A model generated the notes under the pieces. The model was not told where the DNA came from. It did no database searches and saw nothing but the letters and a program-made list of their open reading frames with translations. A DNA stretch of 43,754 nt from Glutamicibacter uratoxydans (GTDB lineage Bacteria > Actinomycetota > Actinomycetes > Actinomycetales > Micrococcaceae). The position numbers and the translations under genes were made by a program. Shown one piece after another: positions 25,440 through 34,812 of this stretch. The stretch lies in the NCBI RefSeq assembly GCF_006539925.1, contig NZ_BJNY01000025.1, forward strand, positions 1 through 43,754. The letters are read 5' to 3'. Every line of letters begins with the position of its first letter. Position 1 is the stretch's first letter.

Positions 25440-25829
25440 ATGATCGAAGACCGGGCGGAAGAATCAATCGACTACGCGGATGCGGTGCACCAGCTGGCCA
25501 TGATGGTTCCACCCGGTGCGGTGCTCAGCTACAAGGACGTGGCGGAACTGCTCGGCAGCGGCGGTGCGCGGCAGGCGGGCAAAGCCATGGGCAGCGCACC
25601 AGCGGGCACACCGTGGTGGAGGATTATCCGCTCCAACGGCTCAATGGCCCCAGCGCTCGAATCCGAGGCGCGAATCCACTGGGAGGAAGAGAACCTTGCG
25701 GCGCCCGGACGCAACGTGAGCATGAAGACCAAGCGGTGGAACCCTACCGAATCGCAATGGGAAAAGATCGATGGACTGCGCCGCGCGCTGGGCAACTCCG
25801 AAATGTGGGAAGCAGATGATCAACTATGA
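25440..25829 (+). CDS. Alkyltransferase-like protein (ATL), MGMT-fold
   Basis: A 129-residue protein with the DNA-binding domain of O6-alkylguanine methyltransferases. The active-site PCHRV of the true enzymes is replaced by PWWRI (58-62), so the acceptor Cys is Trp59. Such ATL proteins bind and flip O6-alkylguanine without repairing it and flag the lesion for nucleotide excision repair. The helix-turn-helix part and a KAMGSAPAGTPWW approach to the site are typical. The ATG at 25440 is chosen over longer in-frame starts because of the leaderless promoter and family length. Its stop overlaps the adnA start (ATGA). The M. tuberculosis relative I recall is Rv3204. Confidence 0.88.
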   Translation: MIEDRAEESIDYADAVHQLAMMVPPGAVLSYKDVAELLGSGGARQAGKAMGSAPAGTPWWRIIRSNGSMAPALESEARIHWEEENLAAPGRNVSMKTKRWNPTESQWEKIDGLRRALGNSEMWEADDQL

Positions 25830-28800
25830 GCATGGAAGAAGTGTTGGAACCAGAACACAGCCGCAGCGATCTTGCCCGGAAACTTGAACAAGCCAAGTCC
25901 CCGCTGTTGGTCTTGGGCGCACCGGGCACCGGCAAGACCACAGCGCTGATCGACGCCGCGGTTGCCCACCTTGACGCGGGAGCCGACCCGCTGACACTGC
26001 TGATCATCGCTCCGACGCGCCTGAGCGCCGCCTCGATCCGTGACGAGCTCAGCCGCCGCGCGCAGCGCACCTTCACCGAACCAGTAGTCCGCACCTGGTC
26101 CGCCTATGCTTTCGACCTGATCCGCCGCGCCCGCGTGGAAGGGCTGCTGCCATTCATTGAACGCACCCCGCGCCTGCTCTCTGGCCCGGAACAGGACACG
26201 CTGATCGGAAACCTGCTCGAAGGACACGCCCTCGGGCTCACCCCGGGCCCGGGCTGGCCCGCGGAGCTGGAACTTGCTGTGCCAACACGCGGATTCCGCA
26301 AGGAGCTGCGCGAGTTCTTCGACCGCGTCTCGGAACTCGGACTGGACCCGGGAGACATCGCAGGCTACGGAGAAAGCACCCAGCGCCAAGAATGGGTTGC
26401 CGCGGCCCTGTTCTACCAGGAGTACCGAGACCTGCTCGACTTGGGCAATGCCGAAGCCTTCGACCCGGCGGGACTGATCACCAGGGCGGCGCAGATTCTC
26501 GAGGAAAATCCGCAGTTCCTGAATGATGAGCACGACAAGCTCTCGCTGGTTCTGGTCGACGACCTGCAGGAAGCGACCCTATCGCAGCACCGGCTGCTGC
26601 AGCTGCTGGGCAAGGACCGCCCGATGGTGGCCTTTGCCGCCCCAGACAGCGTGGTTCAAGGCTTCCGCGGCGCCCGCGCCGACGAGCTGCACCGCTTCGC
26701 CCAGCGCTACAGCAGCAGCGGTTCGGCCGAGAGCATCGAACTGACCGCCAGCCACCGCATGGCACCGGCCATTGCACAGGCCTGGCAGCGCGTTATCCAG
26801 CGCATCCCGCAGTCCGCCGGCGCCAAGGGCCGCACCCTGAACCCGGTCCAGGAAGACGTTCAAGGCACGGCGCTGTCGCTGTGCTTTGAAAATTCGACGC
26901 TGGAAGAACGCTTCATCGCCCAGAGAATTATCCAGTTCAGCCTCTTTGAAGGACGCAGGCTGTCCGACATTGCCGTTGTAGTGCGCAACGGTTCGCAGGT
27001 GCGCTCCATTAGCCGCTTCCTCGAAGGCCAGGGCATCGCGGTGCAGGTGCCGCCTGCGGAGAATGCCCTCAAGGATGAAGGAGCGGTCCGCCCGCTGCTG
27101 GACCTGCTTCAGCTGGCCTTCGCCGACTCCGTGCATGAAGATCCGCTGCTGATGCACAGCCTGCTGCTCTCGCGCTACGGGATGAGCACAGCCCTTGAAA
27201 TCCGGCGGCTGCGCCAGCTGCTGCGCCAGCAGGAAGCGGCCAAGGGAGGGAAGCGTTCCAGCCAGGAGCTGCTTGAATCCTGCCTTAAGGAGCCGGAACT
27301 CGCAGCAGATCTGGGCAAACCGGGCTTCGGCCTGCAGCGGCTGCTGAAAATGTACGGCGCCCTGCAAGAAGAGCTTGCCAGCGGAACGGCCACCCCCGAA
27401 ACTGCGCTGTGGGCCATGTGGGAGGCCTCCGGGCGTTCAGCGGCCTGGCGGGAAGAGGCGCTGGGAAGCGGAAATACCTCGCGCCGCGCCGACCACGACC
27501 TGGACGCGGTGCTCTCGCTGTTCCAAGCCGCAGAGCGCTTTGTCGACCAGCTTCCGGGAGCCAGCGTCGAACAGTTCGTCGAACACATCCTGACCCAGGA
27601 ACTGCCCATGGACTCGCTGGCCAGCCGGGCCGCGGGCAGCCAGATGGTCACCGTGCTCACCACCGCGGCGGCCGCCGGAAAACAATGGCCCATCGTCTTC
27701 ATCCCGGGACTGCAGGAAGGCTCCTGGCCCAACCTGCGCCTGCGCGGTGAACTGCTGGGCTCCAACGCGCTGGCCGACGCAGTTGAACACGGAATCGACT
27801 TCCTGGCCACCCGCACGCCCACCCACCTGATCCGCCAGATCCGTAGCGATGAACTGCGCAGCTTCTCCAATGCGGTCTCCCGCGCCAGCGAACAGCTGAT
27901 CTGCACCGCGGTGGACAACGAAGACTCGCAGCCTTCCTCATTCCTGGACCTGGTGCAGCCTCCCGGCAAGGAAGGCAGGCAGCTGAGCACCGTGCCGCGC
28001 ATCCGAGCCCTGCCCACCCTAGTGGCCGAACTGCGGCGCACCGCCGAACGGGCCAAGGCCGCCGCGTTGGGTGCAGAACAGCCTCCCGCCCATGTCGACG
28101 CCGAAGACCTCTACCAGGATGCAACACAGGTCCTGGGCGCGCTTGCGTCCCAAGAACGAAGCGTCAGGGGAGCAGCCCCGCAGCAGTGGTGGGGACTGCT
28201 GCCGCCCAGCAGCGACGGGCCAGTCGTCGCGGAGGGCCATCCGCGCAGGGTCTCCCCGTCAAAGGTGGAGACGCTGGTGAAATCCCCTCTGAACTGGTTC
28301 GTGCAAAGCGCCGGGGGAACCGCCGCCCACGATTTCGCCGCCTCCCTTGGCACACTGATCCACTCCATCGCAGAAGAACACCCCGACGCCGGTGGTGCAG
28401 AATACGAACAGATCCTCGAAGAGCGCTGGCCGGAGCTGGAGAAGCTGGAGAACTGGGAAGGACAGCGGGACTTCGACCGGGCCACAGCAATGCTCAAGAA
28501 ATTCGCCCAGTACTGCGTTGCCATGCGCCAGGAAGGACGCCACCTGGTGGCCAGGGAGCTGCAATTCAACGTCAGCGTCCCAACCGAGGGCCCCGAGGTG
28601 CAGATCCGCGGCATCATCGACCGCGTCGAAGCCGACGACCAGGGCAGGGTCACCGTGGTGGACCTGAAGACTGGGGCAAACGCCCCCAGCAAAAATGATG
28701 TGCTGCAGCACCCGCAGCTAGGCGTGTACCAGACGGCCATCCAGCTTGGAGCGTTGAAAGAGCACCCGGAAACCGAAGGGCTATCCGACGACCCGGCCGG

Positions 28801-29032
28801 TGCATCGCTGGTCTACGTCGGAACAACCACCAAGAGCCCAACCCTGCGCGACCAGCCGGCCCTGGCAGAAGAAGACTGGGCCCGCACGCTCATCTTGGAG
28901 GCCGCAGAACTCATGGGGCACACGGAATTCACCACCCGGCACGTGGCAGGAGCTGGAGGGCTGATGGGCAGTTGCACCCTGCCGGAAATCTGCCCGCTAT
29001 GTGAACAAGGACGACAGGTCACCGAACGATGA
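25826..29032 (+). CDS. adnA: AdnA: helicase-nuclease subunit of the AdnAB recombinase
   Basis: A 1068-residue UvrD-like helicase fused to a RecB-family nuclease. With AdnB it forms the actinobacterial heterodimeric motor-nuclease that resects double-strand breaks, replacing RecBCD/AddAB. Walker A GAPGTGKTT is at 31-39; a second-lobe segment reads VTVLTTAAAAGKQWPIVFIPGL. The nuclease has an early His in GTLIHSIAEE, then Asp932 in IIDRVE, and Asp946 and Lys948 in VVDLKTG. Cys1050, 1056 and 1059 cluster at the C-terminus and could bind metal or Fe-S. It overlaps ATL upstream and adnB downstream by 4 bp each. Length and order match Rv3202c/Rv3201c from memory. Confidence 0.92.
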   Translation: MSMEEVLEPEHSRSDLARKLEQAKSPLLVLGAPGTGKTTALIDAAVAHLDAGADPLTLLIIAPTRLSAASIRDELSRRAQRTFTEPVVRTWSAYAFDLIRRARVEGLLPFIERTPRLLSGPEQDTLIGNLLEGHALGLTPGPGWPAELELAVPTRGFRKELREFFDRVSELGLDPGDIAGYGESTQRQEWVAAALFYQEYRDLLDLGNAEAFDPAGLITRAAQILEENPQFLNDEHDKLSLVLVDDLQEATLSQHRLLQLLGKDRPMVAFAAPDSVVQGFRGARADELHRFAQRYSSSGSAESIELTASHRMAPAIAQAWQRVIQRIPQSAGAKGRTLNPVQEDVQGTALSLCFENSTLEERFIAQRIIQFSLFEGRRLSDIAVVVRNGSQVRSISRFLEGQGIAVQVPPAENALKDEGAVRPLLDLLQLAFADSVHEDPLLMHSLLLSRYGMSTALEIRRLRQLLRQQEAAKGGKRSSQELLESCLKEPELAADLGKPGFGLQRLLKMYGALQEELASGTATPETALWAMWEASGRSAAWREEALGSGNTSRRADHDLDAVLSLFQAAERFVDQLPGASVEQFVEHILTQELPMDSLASRAAGSQMVTVLTTAAAAGKQWPIVFIPGLQEGSWPNLRLRGELLGSNALADAVEHGIDFLATRTPTHLIRQIRSDELRSFSNAVSRASEQLICTAVDNEDSQPSSFLDLVQPPGKEGRQLSTVPRIRALPTLVAELRRTAERAKAAALGAEQPPAHVDAEDLYQDATQVLGALASQERSVRGAAPQQWWGLLPPSSDGPVVAEGHPRRVSPSKVETLVKSPLNWFVQSAGGTAAHDFAASLGTLIHSIAEEHPDAGGAEYEQILEERWPELEKLENWEGQRDFDRATAMLKKFAQYCVAMRQEGRHLVARELQFNVSVPTEGPEVQIRGIIDRVEADDQGRVTVVDLKTGANAPSKNDVLQHPQLGVYQTAIQLGALKEHPETEGLSDDPAGASLVYVGTTTKSPTLRDQPALAEEDWARTLILEAAELMGHTEFTTRHVAGAGGLMGSCTLPEICPLCEQGRQVTER

Positions 29033-32000
29033 GCCAGATCAAATACACCCCGCAGGAACTCTCCGAAGCACTGGGCGAGAAGTTCCCTCCGACCGAACAG
29101 CAGGCTCAGATCATCGCCGCGCCGCTGGAACCGATGCTGGTCATCGCCGGCGCCGGCTCGGGCAAAACCAAGACCATGGCAGACAAGGTCGTCTGGCTCG
29201 TGGCCAACCAGCTGGTGCGCCCGGAGGAAATCCTCGGCGTAACCTTTACCCGCAAGGCCGCCGGGGAACTGTCCATCCGCATCCGCGCAAAAATTGCCCA
29301 GCTGGTCGCCGCCGGGCTGCTCAGCGAAGAAACCACCCGCGACTTCCTGGACCCGGTCGTCTCCACTTACCACTCCTACGCCAACACCCTGGTCCAGGAC
29401 CATGGCCTGCGCCTGGGCCTGGAGGAAGACAGCACCCTGCTCGGCGCCGCCCAGTCATGGCAGCTGGCCCACTCGGTGCTTGAAAGCTACACCGGCGACT
29501 ACCAGCACCTGAACAGCGCCACCAGCACGCTGATCGACGCGATCGTCTCCTTCAGCTCCGAATCATCCGAGCACCTTGTCGAGGCGCCGCAGGCCCACCA
29601 ATGGATCGAAGACCTGCTGTCGAGGCTGCGCGCCCTGCCCATGGATGCTGAAAAGAAAAAGAACCCCACCCAGGCCGCGCTGAAGCTGCTGGACAAGCTT
29701 GCATCGCGCGCGACGATTGCCGAACTGTCCGAGGAATACGCCAAAGCCAAGAAGAAGCTCGGCGTCATGGACTACGGAGACCTGGTCGCCTATGCAGCCC
29801 GAATCGCTCAGGAAGTCCCGGCAGCCGCGCTCGCCGAGAAAGCGAGCCACAAAATTGTGCTGCTCGACGAATTTCAGGACACGTCGCATGCCCAGATGGT
29901 CCTCTTCTCCCAGCTCTACGGCCAGGGACACCCGGTGACCGCGGTGGGCGACCCGAACCAGTCGATCTACGGCTTCCGCGGAGCCAGCGCCGGCCAGCTT
30001 TTCCGCTTCCCGCAGGAATTTCCGATCATCCGCGAATCCGGCCGGGAGCCGGCCCACGTCAACCACCTGACGATTGCCTGGCGCAATACGGTCCATGTGC
30101 TGGATGCCGCCAACGCCATCACGGCCGGCGCCAGATCGCGCAGCACCGGCCCGGTCTCCGTCAAGCCGCTTGAACCATCAGCCTTTGCCCAGCCCGGGCA
30201 GGTGGTGCTCAACCGCTGCGCCACGGTGCGCGATGAAGCCAACGGCATCGCCGACCTCATCGTTGATGCCGGACGCGCCAATCCCGACGGCAGCTTAAAG
30301 ACCAGCGCGGTGCTCTCGCGGAACCGAACCCAGCTGGCAGCCATGGCTGAAGTACTCGAAGAGCGTGGAATCGACTATCAATTCGTCGGGTTGTCAGGCC
30401 TTTTGAACACGCCGGAGCTCACCGACCTGGTGGCCACTTTGCATGTGCTGGTCGACCCGCTGCGTTCGGACAAGCTGATGCGCTTGCTGGCCGGAGCCAG
30501 ATGGCGCATGGGCGCCGCCGACCTTGCCGCGTTCGCAGACTGGTCCCGGCAGCTGGAGCGCCGCCGCACCCGCGCGCTGAATTCAGATGGTAGCCAGCAG
30601 CCGGAACTGCCGCTGCCCCAGGATGACAACTATGAAATGCTGCGCGCCGAATTGAACGATTCGGCCAGTCTGGTCGAGGCGCTGGACTTCCTGCCTCCCG
30701 AGGACTGGCAGAGCAGCGAAGGAAGGTCGCTGACCGAGGAGGGGCGCCTGCGCCTAGCGGCCCTGCGCAGCGAACTCGCCGCCCTGCGGCTGATCGCCAA
30801 TGACGACTTGGAGGCGCTGATTCGAGAAGTCGAGCGCTCCATGAACCTTGACATCGAGGTGGCGGTGCGGCCCTGGATCCAGCCGGAGAAATCCCGCGCC
30901 AACCTCGATGCGTTCGCAGATGTGGTGCGCGAATACTGCCGCAATGCACCCCGGGTGGAACTGGCAGGGTTCCTCATGTGGCTCGAACAGGCCGCGGAAA
31001 AGGAAAAGGGATTGCCGCTGCCCGGAGAAGACGCAGACCCGCAGGCGGTGCAGCTGCTGACCATCCACGCTTCCAAGGGCCTTGAATGGGACAACGTTGC
31101 AGTCATGTCCATGAATGAGGGAGTATTCCCGGGCAGCAAATCAGACCGCTGGACCAGCGGCGACAAAGCGCTGCCATGGCCGCTGCGCGGCGACAGCCAA
31201 GACCTGCCGCAGTGGGACACCGATCAGCCGGCGCTTAAAGAGCTCATGGAAGCCGAATCGATATTCAATTCAGAGGTGGAAGACCACCACATCGAGGAAG
31301 AACGGCGTCTTGCCTACGTGGCGCTCACCCGGGCAAAGAGCCTGCTGATTGCCAGCAGCAGCATTTGGACTTCAACCCGGTCAAAGCCTACGCCGCCGTC
31401 GCTGTTCTTCAACGCGCTCGTGCCGCTGACCATGGGGGAGCAGCCCAGCGCGAAGATCGGCGTGTGGGTCAATGACGAGGACGCCCCGGAACAGAACCCC
31501 AGCAGAATGACTCCGCTGGAGGCCACCTGGCCCTACGATCCGCTACTGGGGCCAGAAATCACCGGAGGCGTGGTCCAGGGCCCCGCGCCCTATTCACGCC
31601 GCGAGGTTCTCGAATCCATGGCGCAGGATCTCGCCCAGGCCGACCAAACCCGTCAGCTGCGCACCAGCATCGGCCAGGAATGGGCCCAGGAAGCACAGCG
31701 CTTGTTGGCGCACCGCGACTTCTTGGCCAACAGGGACAACGATGTGCAACTGCCAGAGCATGTGCGTGCCTCGATGTTCGTGGAACTTGCCGAAGATCCA
31801 AAAGCCGTCTTGGAAAACCTGCGCAGGCCGGTGCCGCGCAGACCTGGACTCGCCGCGCGCCGCGGTACGGCATTCCACGCCTGGATCGAGGACTACTACG
31901 AGAAGACCTCCATGCTGGATCTGGGCGACATCATGGAGCCGGCGGACAGCTATCTTGATGAGGCACTGGACCTTGAATCTATGAAGGAAGCATTCCTTGC

Positions 32001-32373
32001 CAGCGAATGGGCGAATTTGCAGCCTGCCTACGTTGAAGTCCCGCTTGAAACCAGAGTGGGCCCGGTAGCAGTGCGCGGGCGCATCGACGCAGTATTCCAG
32101 TTGGAAGACGGCACCTGGCTGATGTTGGATTGGAAGACTGGACGTGTGCCTTCCGGCAAGGACCTCAAGAGCAAATTGGTGCAGCTTGCGGTGTACCGCC
32201 TGGGCTGGTCGCGCCTGCACGGCATCGACCTGGAGAAGATCAAGGCGGCCTTCTACTATGTGGCAGCCGGAATCACCATCCACGCGCAGCATCTTTCCAG
32301 CGAACAGGAACTGGAAGAGATGATCACCGAGGCCTTTAACCAGCTGGGAGGCCAGGAAGTTTCACCTTCCTAG
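29029..32373 (+). CDS. adnB: AdnB: motor-nuclease subunit of the AdnAB recombinase
   Basis: A 1114-residue UvrD/Rep-type helicase with C-terminal nuclease. The Q motif precedes Walker A GAGSGKTKT (41-49); motif II is LLDEFQDTSH, motif III GDPNQSIYGFRGA, motif V LTIHASKGLEWDNV and motif VI VALTRAK. The nuclease has His in GTAFHAWIEDYY, Asp1020 in GRIDAVF, and Asp1034 and Lys1036 in LDWKTGR, followed by QLAVYRLG. The helicase motifs are more canonical than in AdnA, fitting AdnB as the main translocase. ATG 29029 overlaps the adnA stop (ATGA). It converges on the phosphotransferase-like gene with an 18-bp gap. Confidence 0.93.
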   Translation: MSQIKYTPQELSEALGEKFPPTEQQAQIIAAPLEPMLVIAGAGSGKTKTMADKVVWLVANQLVRPEEILGVTFTRKAAGELSIRIRAKIAQLVAAGLLSEETTRDFLDPVVSTYHSYANTLVQDHGLRLGLEEDSTLLGAAQSWQLAHSVLESYTGDYQHLNSATSTLIDAIVSFSSESSEHLVEAPQAHQWIEDLLSRLRALPMDAEKKKNPTQAALKLLDKLASRATIAELSEEYAKAKKKLGVMDYGDLVAYAARIAQEVPAAALAEKASHKIVLLDEFQDTSHAQMVLFSQLYGQGHPVTAVGDPNQSIYGFRGASAGQLFRFPQEFPIIRESGREPAHVNHLTIAWRNTVHVLDAANAITAGARSRSTGPVSVKPLEPSAFAQPGQVVLNRCATVRDEANGIADLIVDAGRANPDGSLKTSAVLSRNRTQLAAMAEVLEERGIDYQFVGLSGLLNTPELTDLVATLHVLVDPLRSDKLMRLLAGARWRMGAADLAAFADWSRQLERRRTRALNSDGSQQPELPLPQDDNYEMLRAELNDSASLVEALDFLPPEDWQSSEGRSLTEEGRLRLAALRSELAALRLIANDDLEALIREVERSMNLDIEVAVRPWIQPEKSRANLDAFADVVREYCRNAPRVELAGFLMWLEQAAEKEKGLPLPGEDADPQAVQLLTIHASKGLEWDNVAVMSMNEGVFPGSKSDRWTSGDKALPWPLRGDSQDLPQWDTDQPALKELMEAESIFNSEVEDHHIEEERRLAYVALTRAKSLLIASSSIWTSTRSKPTPPSLFFNALVPLTMGEQPSAKIGVWVNDEDAPEQNPSRMTPLEATWPYDPLLGPEITGGVVQGPAPYSRREVLESMAQDLAQADQTRQLRTSIGQEWAQEAQRLLAHRDFLANRDNDVQLPEHVRASMFVELAEDPKAVLENLRRPVPRRPGLAARRGTAFHAWIEDYYEKTSMLDLGDIMEPADSYLDEALDLESMKEAFLASEWANLQPAYVEVPLETRVGPVAVRGRIDAVFQLEDGTWLMLDWKTGRVPSGKDLKSKLVQLAVYRLGWSRLHGIDLEKIKAAFYYVAAGITIHAQHLSSEQELEEMITEAFNQLGGQEVSPS

Positions 32374-32391
32374 CCTCCATCAACCAGAACA

Positions 32392-33765
32392 CTAGTTCGC
32401 GGGCTCGTCCTTTGCATCTTTGGCAGGGGACGAGTCCTGCTTTTCTTCCTTGCCCGGCGCCGACTGCTCGCTTTCGGCTGGCTTCTCGGCCTGTGGCTTG
32501 GCAGGCTTGTCTTCGGGGGTGCCAGGCTGCTCGCTTGGCGCCTTCTGTACCGTAGGAACTTGGCCTGCGGAGCCTAAGCTGGAAACTTTGCTGGTGTTGA
32601 TCTTCGGCTCCGGCTTGTTCGGCAGCTGCACTACCTTGGCCGACGGCGCAGGCTTTTCTGCCGGCGCAGCTGGCTTCTCTGCTGCACTTGCAGGGGCAGG
32701 GGCAGGGGCAGGGGCAGGGGAAGCAGCTGGTGCAGGCGCTGCCGGCGCTGGGGCAGGGGTTGCCAGCGGGCGCGGAGCTTCCACAACCGACAATGGCTGG
32801 CCACCGTACTCGGCAATATTCTGATCCAGCTCCTTGAGCATGGCCTCGGCTTCGGCAATACGTTCGGAGTCCTTGGTATCGATCGACTTCACCAGCCACT
32901 GGGCCAAGGCAAACTCGGCGGCCAGAGCAGCACGCCGCATGATGTGCGGGTCGGCAGACTTGCCGCGGGCCTCGACATAGGCGGCGAAGACGCGCTCGCT
33001 GAAATTATGGTCTTCTACTGCCGAAAGCCAGGCGAAGTCGTCGGCAGGGTCGCCCACATGCAGGTCGGTCCACCCCTTGACCGCGGTAATGCTTGAATGG
33101 GAAATCTGGATCTGCTCTTCATCGAAGTCGCCGTGGACTACTGTGGCGTTGAAACGCCACAGCGCCACGTCCTCCATGGCGTGCTCCCAGCGGCGCAGCA
33201 GCCGGCTTGGCACCTTTCCAGTGGCGGCAGCCGTGTCAAGCTCGTTGAGCTTGCGCTGGCGCACCTCATTGGCGGTGTAAGTGGGCAGCCCGGCAATCTC
33301 CACCGATTCGTCGGGAATCTGGTGGATGGCGGCCATGCATTGGCCCAAGGCTTTGGACAGCGAACTGCCTTCGTCCACTAGTTCATCAAGGCTTGGGACG
33401 CGGCCGGGCAAGTCCTTGTACACAAAGGTGCGCAGCGAACCCTGGCGGACGGTGCCGGCCACACTGGGCAGTGCGAAGGGCAGTGCAGCGCGAACCTTGG
33501 CCGAGAATGCACGCAATGCCGAAAGCTCAGCTTCCAGTCGCATGCTGGCTTCATCATGGCGCGGTGAACGGATGCGCCAGCGCAGTTTCTGCGCGTCCAC
33601 GATCAGCGCCGAATCAAAATCCTCTGCATCATCGGAGAGCGCGGCAAAGCCCACCGGGGACAACCCGGGTACAGCAGCGGTGGCAATTGCGGCGAGTTCC
33701 ATAGCAGTGCGTTTCACAATGTCCACCGTATGCGAAATTTGAAGGCTCTTCGTTGAATGACGCAC
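32392..33765 (-). CDS. APH-fold phosphotransferase-like protein with Pro-Ala-rich tail
   Basis: A 457-residue protein. Residues about 20-320 have the aminoglycoside/choline kinase-like fold: the Brenner motif HGDFDEEQ (211-218) keeps the catalytic-base position Asp213, with Gln for the usual Asn. The second motif, normally IDW....GDP..D, reads KGWTDLHVGDPADD (230-243), so the Mg-binding Asp of IDW is Gly231. ATP-dependent activity is therefore doubtful, and it may be a pseudo-kinase. Residues about 330-457 are low-complexity, with Pro-Ala repeats and then Lys/Glu/Pro-rich sequence, likely disordered. GTG 33765 is the longest start; ATG at residue 22 (MELAAIATAAVPG) is a good alternative. Substrate unknown; it is not evidence of antibiotic resistance. 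Confidence 0.8.
   Translation of the reverse strand: MRHSTKSLQISHTVDIVKRTAMELAAIATAAVPGLSPVGFAALSDDAEDFDSALIVDAQKLRWRIRSPRHDEASMRLEAELSALRAFSAKVRAALPFALPSVAGTVRQGSLRTFVYKDLPGRVPSLDELVDEGSSLSKALGQCMAAIHQIPDESVEIAGLPTYTANEVRQRKLNELDTAAATGKVPSRLLRRWEHAMEDVALWRFNATVVHGDFDEEQIQISHSSITAVKGWTDLHVGDPADDFAWLSAVEDHNFSERVFAAYVEARGKSADPHIMRRAALAAEFALAQWLVKSIDTKDSERIAEAEAMLKELDQNIAEYGGQPLSVVEAPRPLATPAPAPAAPAPAASPAPAPAPAPASAAEKPAAPAEKPAPSAKVVQLPNKPEPKINTSKVSSLGSAGQVPTVQKAPSEQPGTPEDKPAKPQAEKPAESEQSAPGKEEKQDSSPAKDAKDEPAN
32691..32720 (+). repeat. Hexanucleotide tandem repeat (CAGGGG)x5
   Basis: Five exact CAGGGG units lie in the coding region of the phosphotransferase-like tail, encoding Pro-Ala repeats on the minus strand. 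Unit number can change without a frameshift. Five G4 runs with 2-nt loops on the plus strand also meet a G-quadruplex pattern on the template strand. Confidence 0.9.
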
Positions 33766-33870
33766 GGGAGACCCCCGGATTCATCGGGAATTTCCAGTGT
33801 TGCGACGAAAATCATTGTCATATCTATCCACAGTCCCAGCATGGTGGGGGTACGGGCCCTGCTGGTGCAC

Positions 33871-33882
33871 TAGGTTAGATGT
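33871..33882 (+). promoter_or_regulatory. Leaderless promoter of nudC
   Basis: TAGGTT (33871-33876) fits TANNNT and ends 6 nt before ATG 33883. No ribosome-binding site is present. Confidence 0.55.
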
Positions 33883-34812
33883 ATGGCGTTGGCACAGAAA
33901 TATCGTTCACCCCTTAGCAATTTGAGCTTTGCCCAATCACTGATTCAGCGGCCGTTGACCGAGCAGGAGAACCCCGAGCTCATCCCCGCGGCCTTGGGTC
34001 AGGAATCCACGGCGGTCTTGGTGCTCAGCGAATTGGGTGCAGCCGCAGGGGCTGAGGACCTGCACTTGGTCAGCGGTCCGACGTTCGTGCCAAGTGAGCA
34101 GACCACGCTGGTGTTTCTCGGGACCCACGAGTCGCGCAGCTATCTTGCGGCGATTGTGGACTCAACTGACTACGAGCTGGACGAGGGATTCCGCTGGATC
34201 ACCCTGCGTGAAGGCTTCACCATCCTGAACCCGCTGCACGCCGAACTTTTCGTCGAAGCCCAAGCCATCGCCAACTGGATCCGCTCGGAAAAGTTCTGCC
34301 CGCGCTGCGGGTCGCCGGTGCAGGCTTCGGCCGCCGGCTGGAACCAGCGCTGCACCGCCAACGGCCACCAGCTTTTCCCTCGTACCGATCCAGCCATCAT
34401 TGCCTCGATCATTGATGATCAGGACCGCATCCTGCTCGGTGCTAATGCGAACTTCCGCACCCACATGTATTCGGTGCTAGCAGGCTTCGTGGAGGCCGGA
34501 GAATCCCTGGAATCCGCGGTGCGCCGAGAAATCTTCGAAGAGTCGGGGGTTCACATCGGGGATGTCGCCTACCGCGGGTCGCAGCCCTGGCCGCTGCCGC
34601 GCTCGCTCATGCTTGGATTCAGCGCCGAGGCCATCAGCACCGAACTAGTGCCCGACGGAGCGGAAATCCGCGACTTGCGCTGGTTCAGCCGCGAAGAGCT
34701 GGAGGCGGAACTGCGGGCCGGCACACTGGAAATACCGCGCGGCGTATCCATCGCCTACGCCCTGATCCAGTCGTGGTTCGGTCAGCCGCTTCCGGAGGCC
34801 GCCGGCAAGTGA
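33883..34812 (+). CDS. nudC: NAD+ diphosphatase / RNA deNADding enzyme
   Basis: Nudix hydrolase that cleaves NADH to NMNH and AMP and, in characterised bacteria, removes NAD caps from RNA 5' ends. The 309-residue protein has a zinc ribbon (Cys139, Cys142, Cys157 and probably His162), an intact Nudix box from Gly201 to Val223 with REIFEE, and the NADH-pyrophosphatase signature SQPWPLPRS at 233-241. His in place of the fourth Cys is slightly unusual. Its stop overlaps the uvrD2 start as GTGA. It is divergent from the phosphotransferase-like gene. Confidence 0.94.
   Translation: MALAQKYRSPLSNLSFAQSLIQRPLTEQENPELIPAALGQESTAVLVLSELGAAAGAEDLHLVSGPTFVPSEQTTLVFLGTHESRSYLAAIVDSTDYELDEGFRWITLREGFTILNPLHAELFVEAQAIANWIRSEKFCPRCGSPVQASAAGWNQRCTANGHQLFPRTDPAIIASIIDDQDRILLGANANFRTHMYSVLAGFVEAGESLESAVRREIFEESGVHIGDVAYRGSQPWPLPRSLMLGFSAEAISTELVPDGAEIRDLRWFSREELEAELRAGTLEIPRGVSIAYALIQSWFGQPLPEAAGK

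Noticed and set aside
32392-33765. Antibiotic (macrolide or aminoglycoside) phosphotransferase
   Set aside because: It shares only the general fold; the metal-binding Asp is missing and the context is DNA repair, so resistance is not supported.
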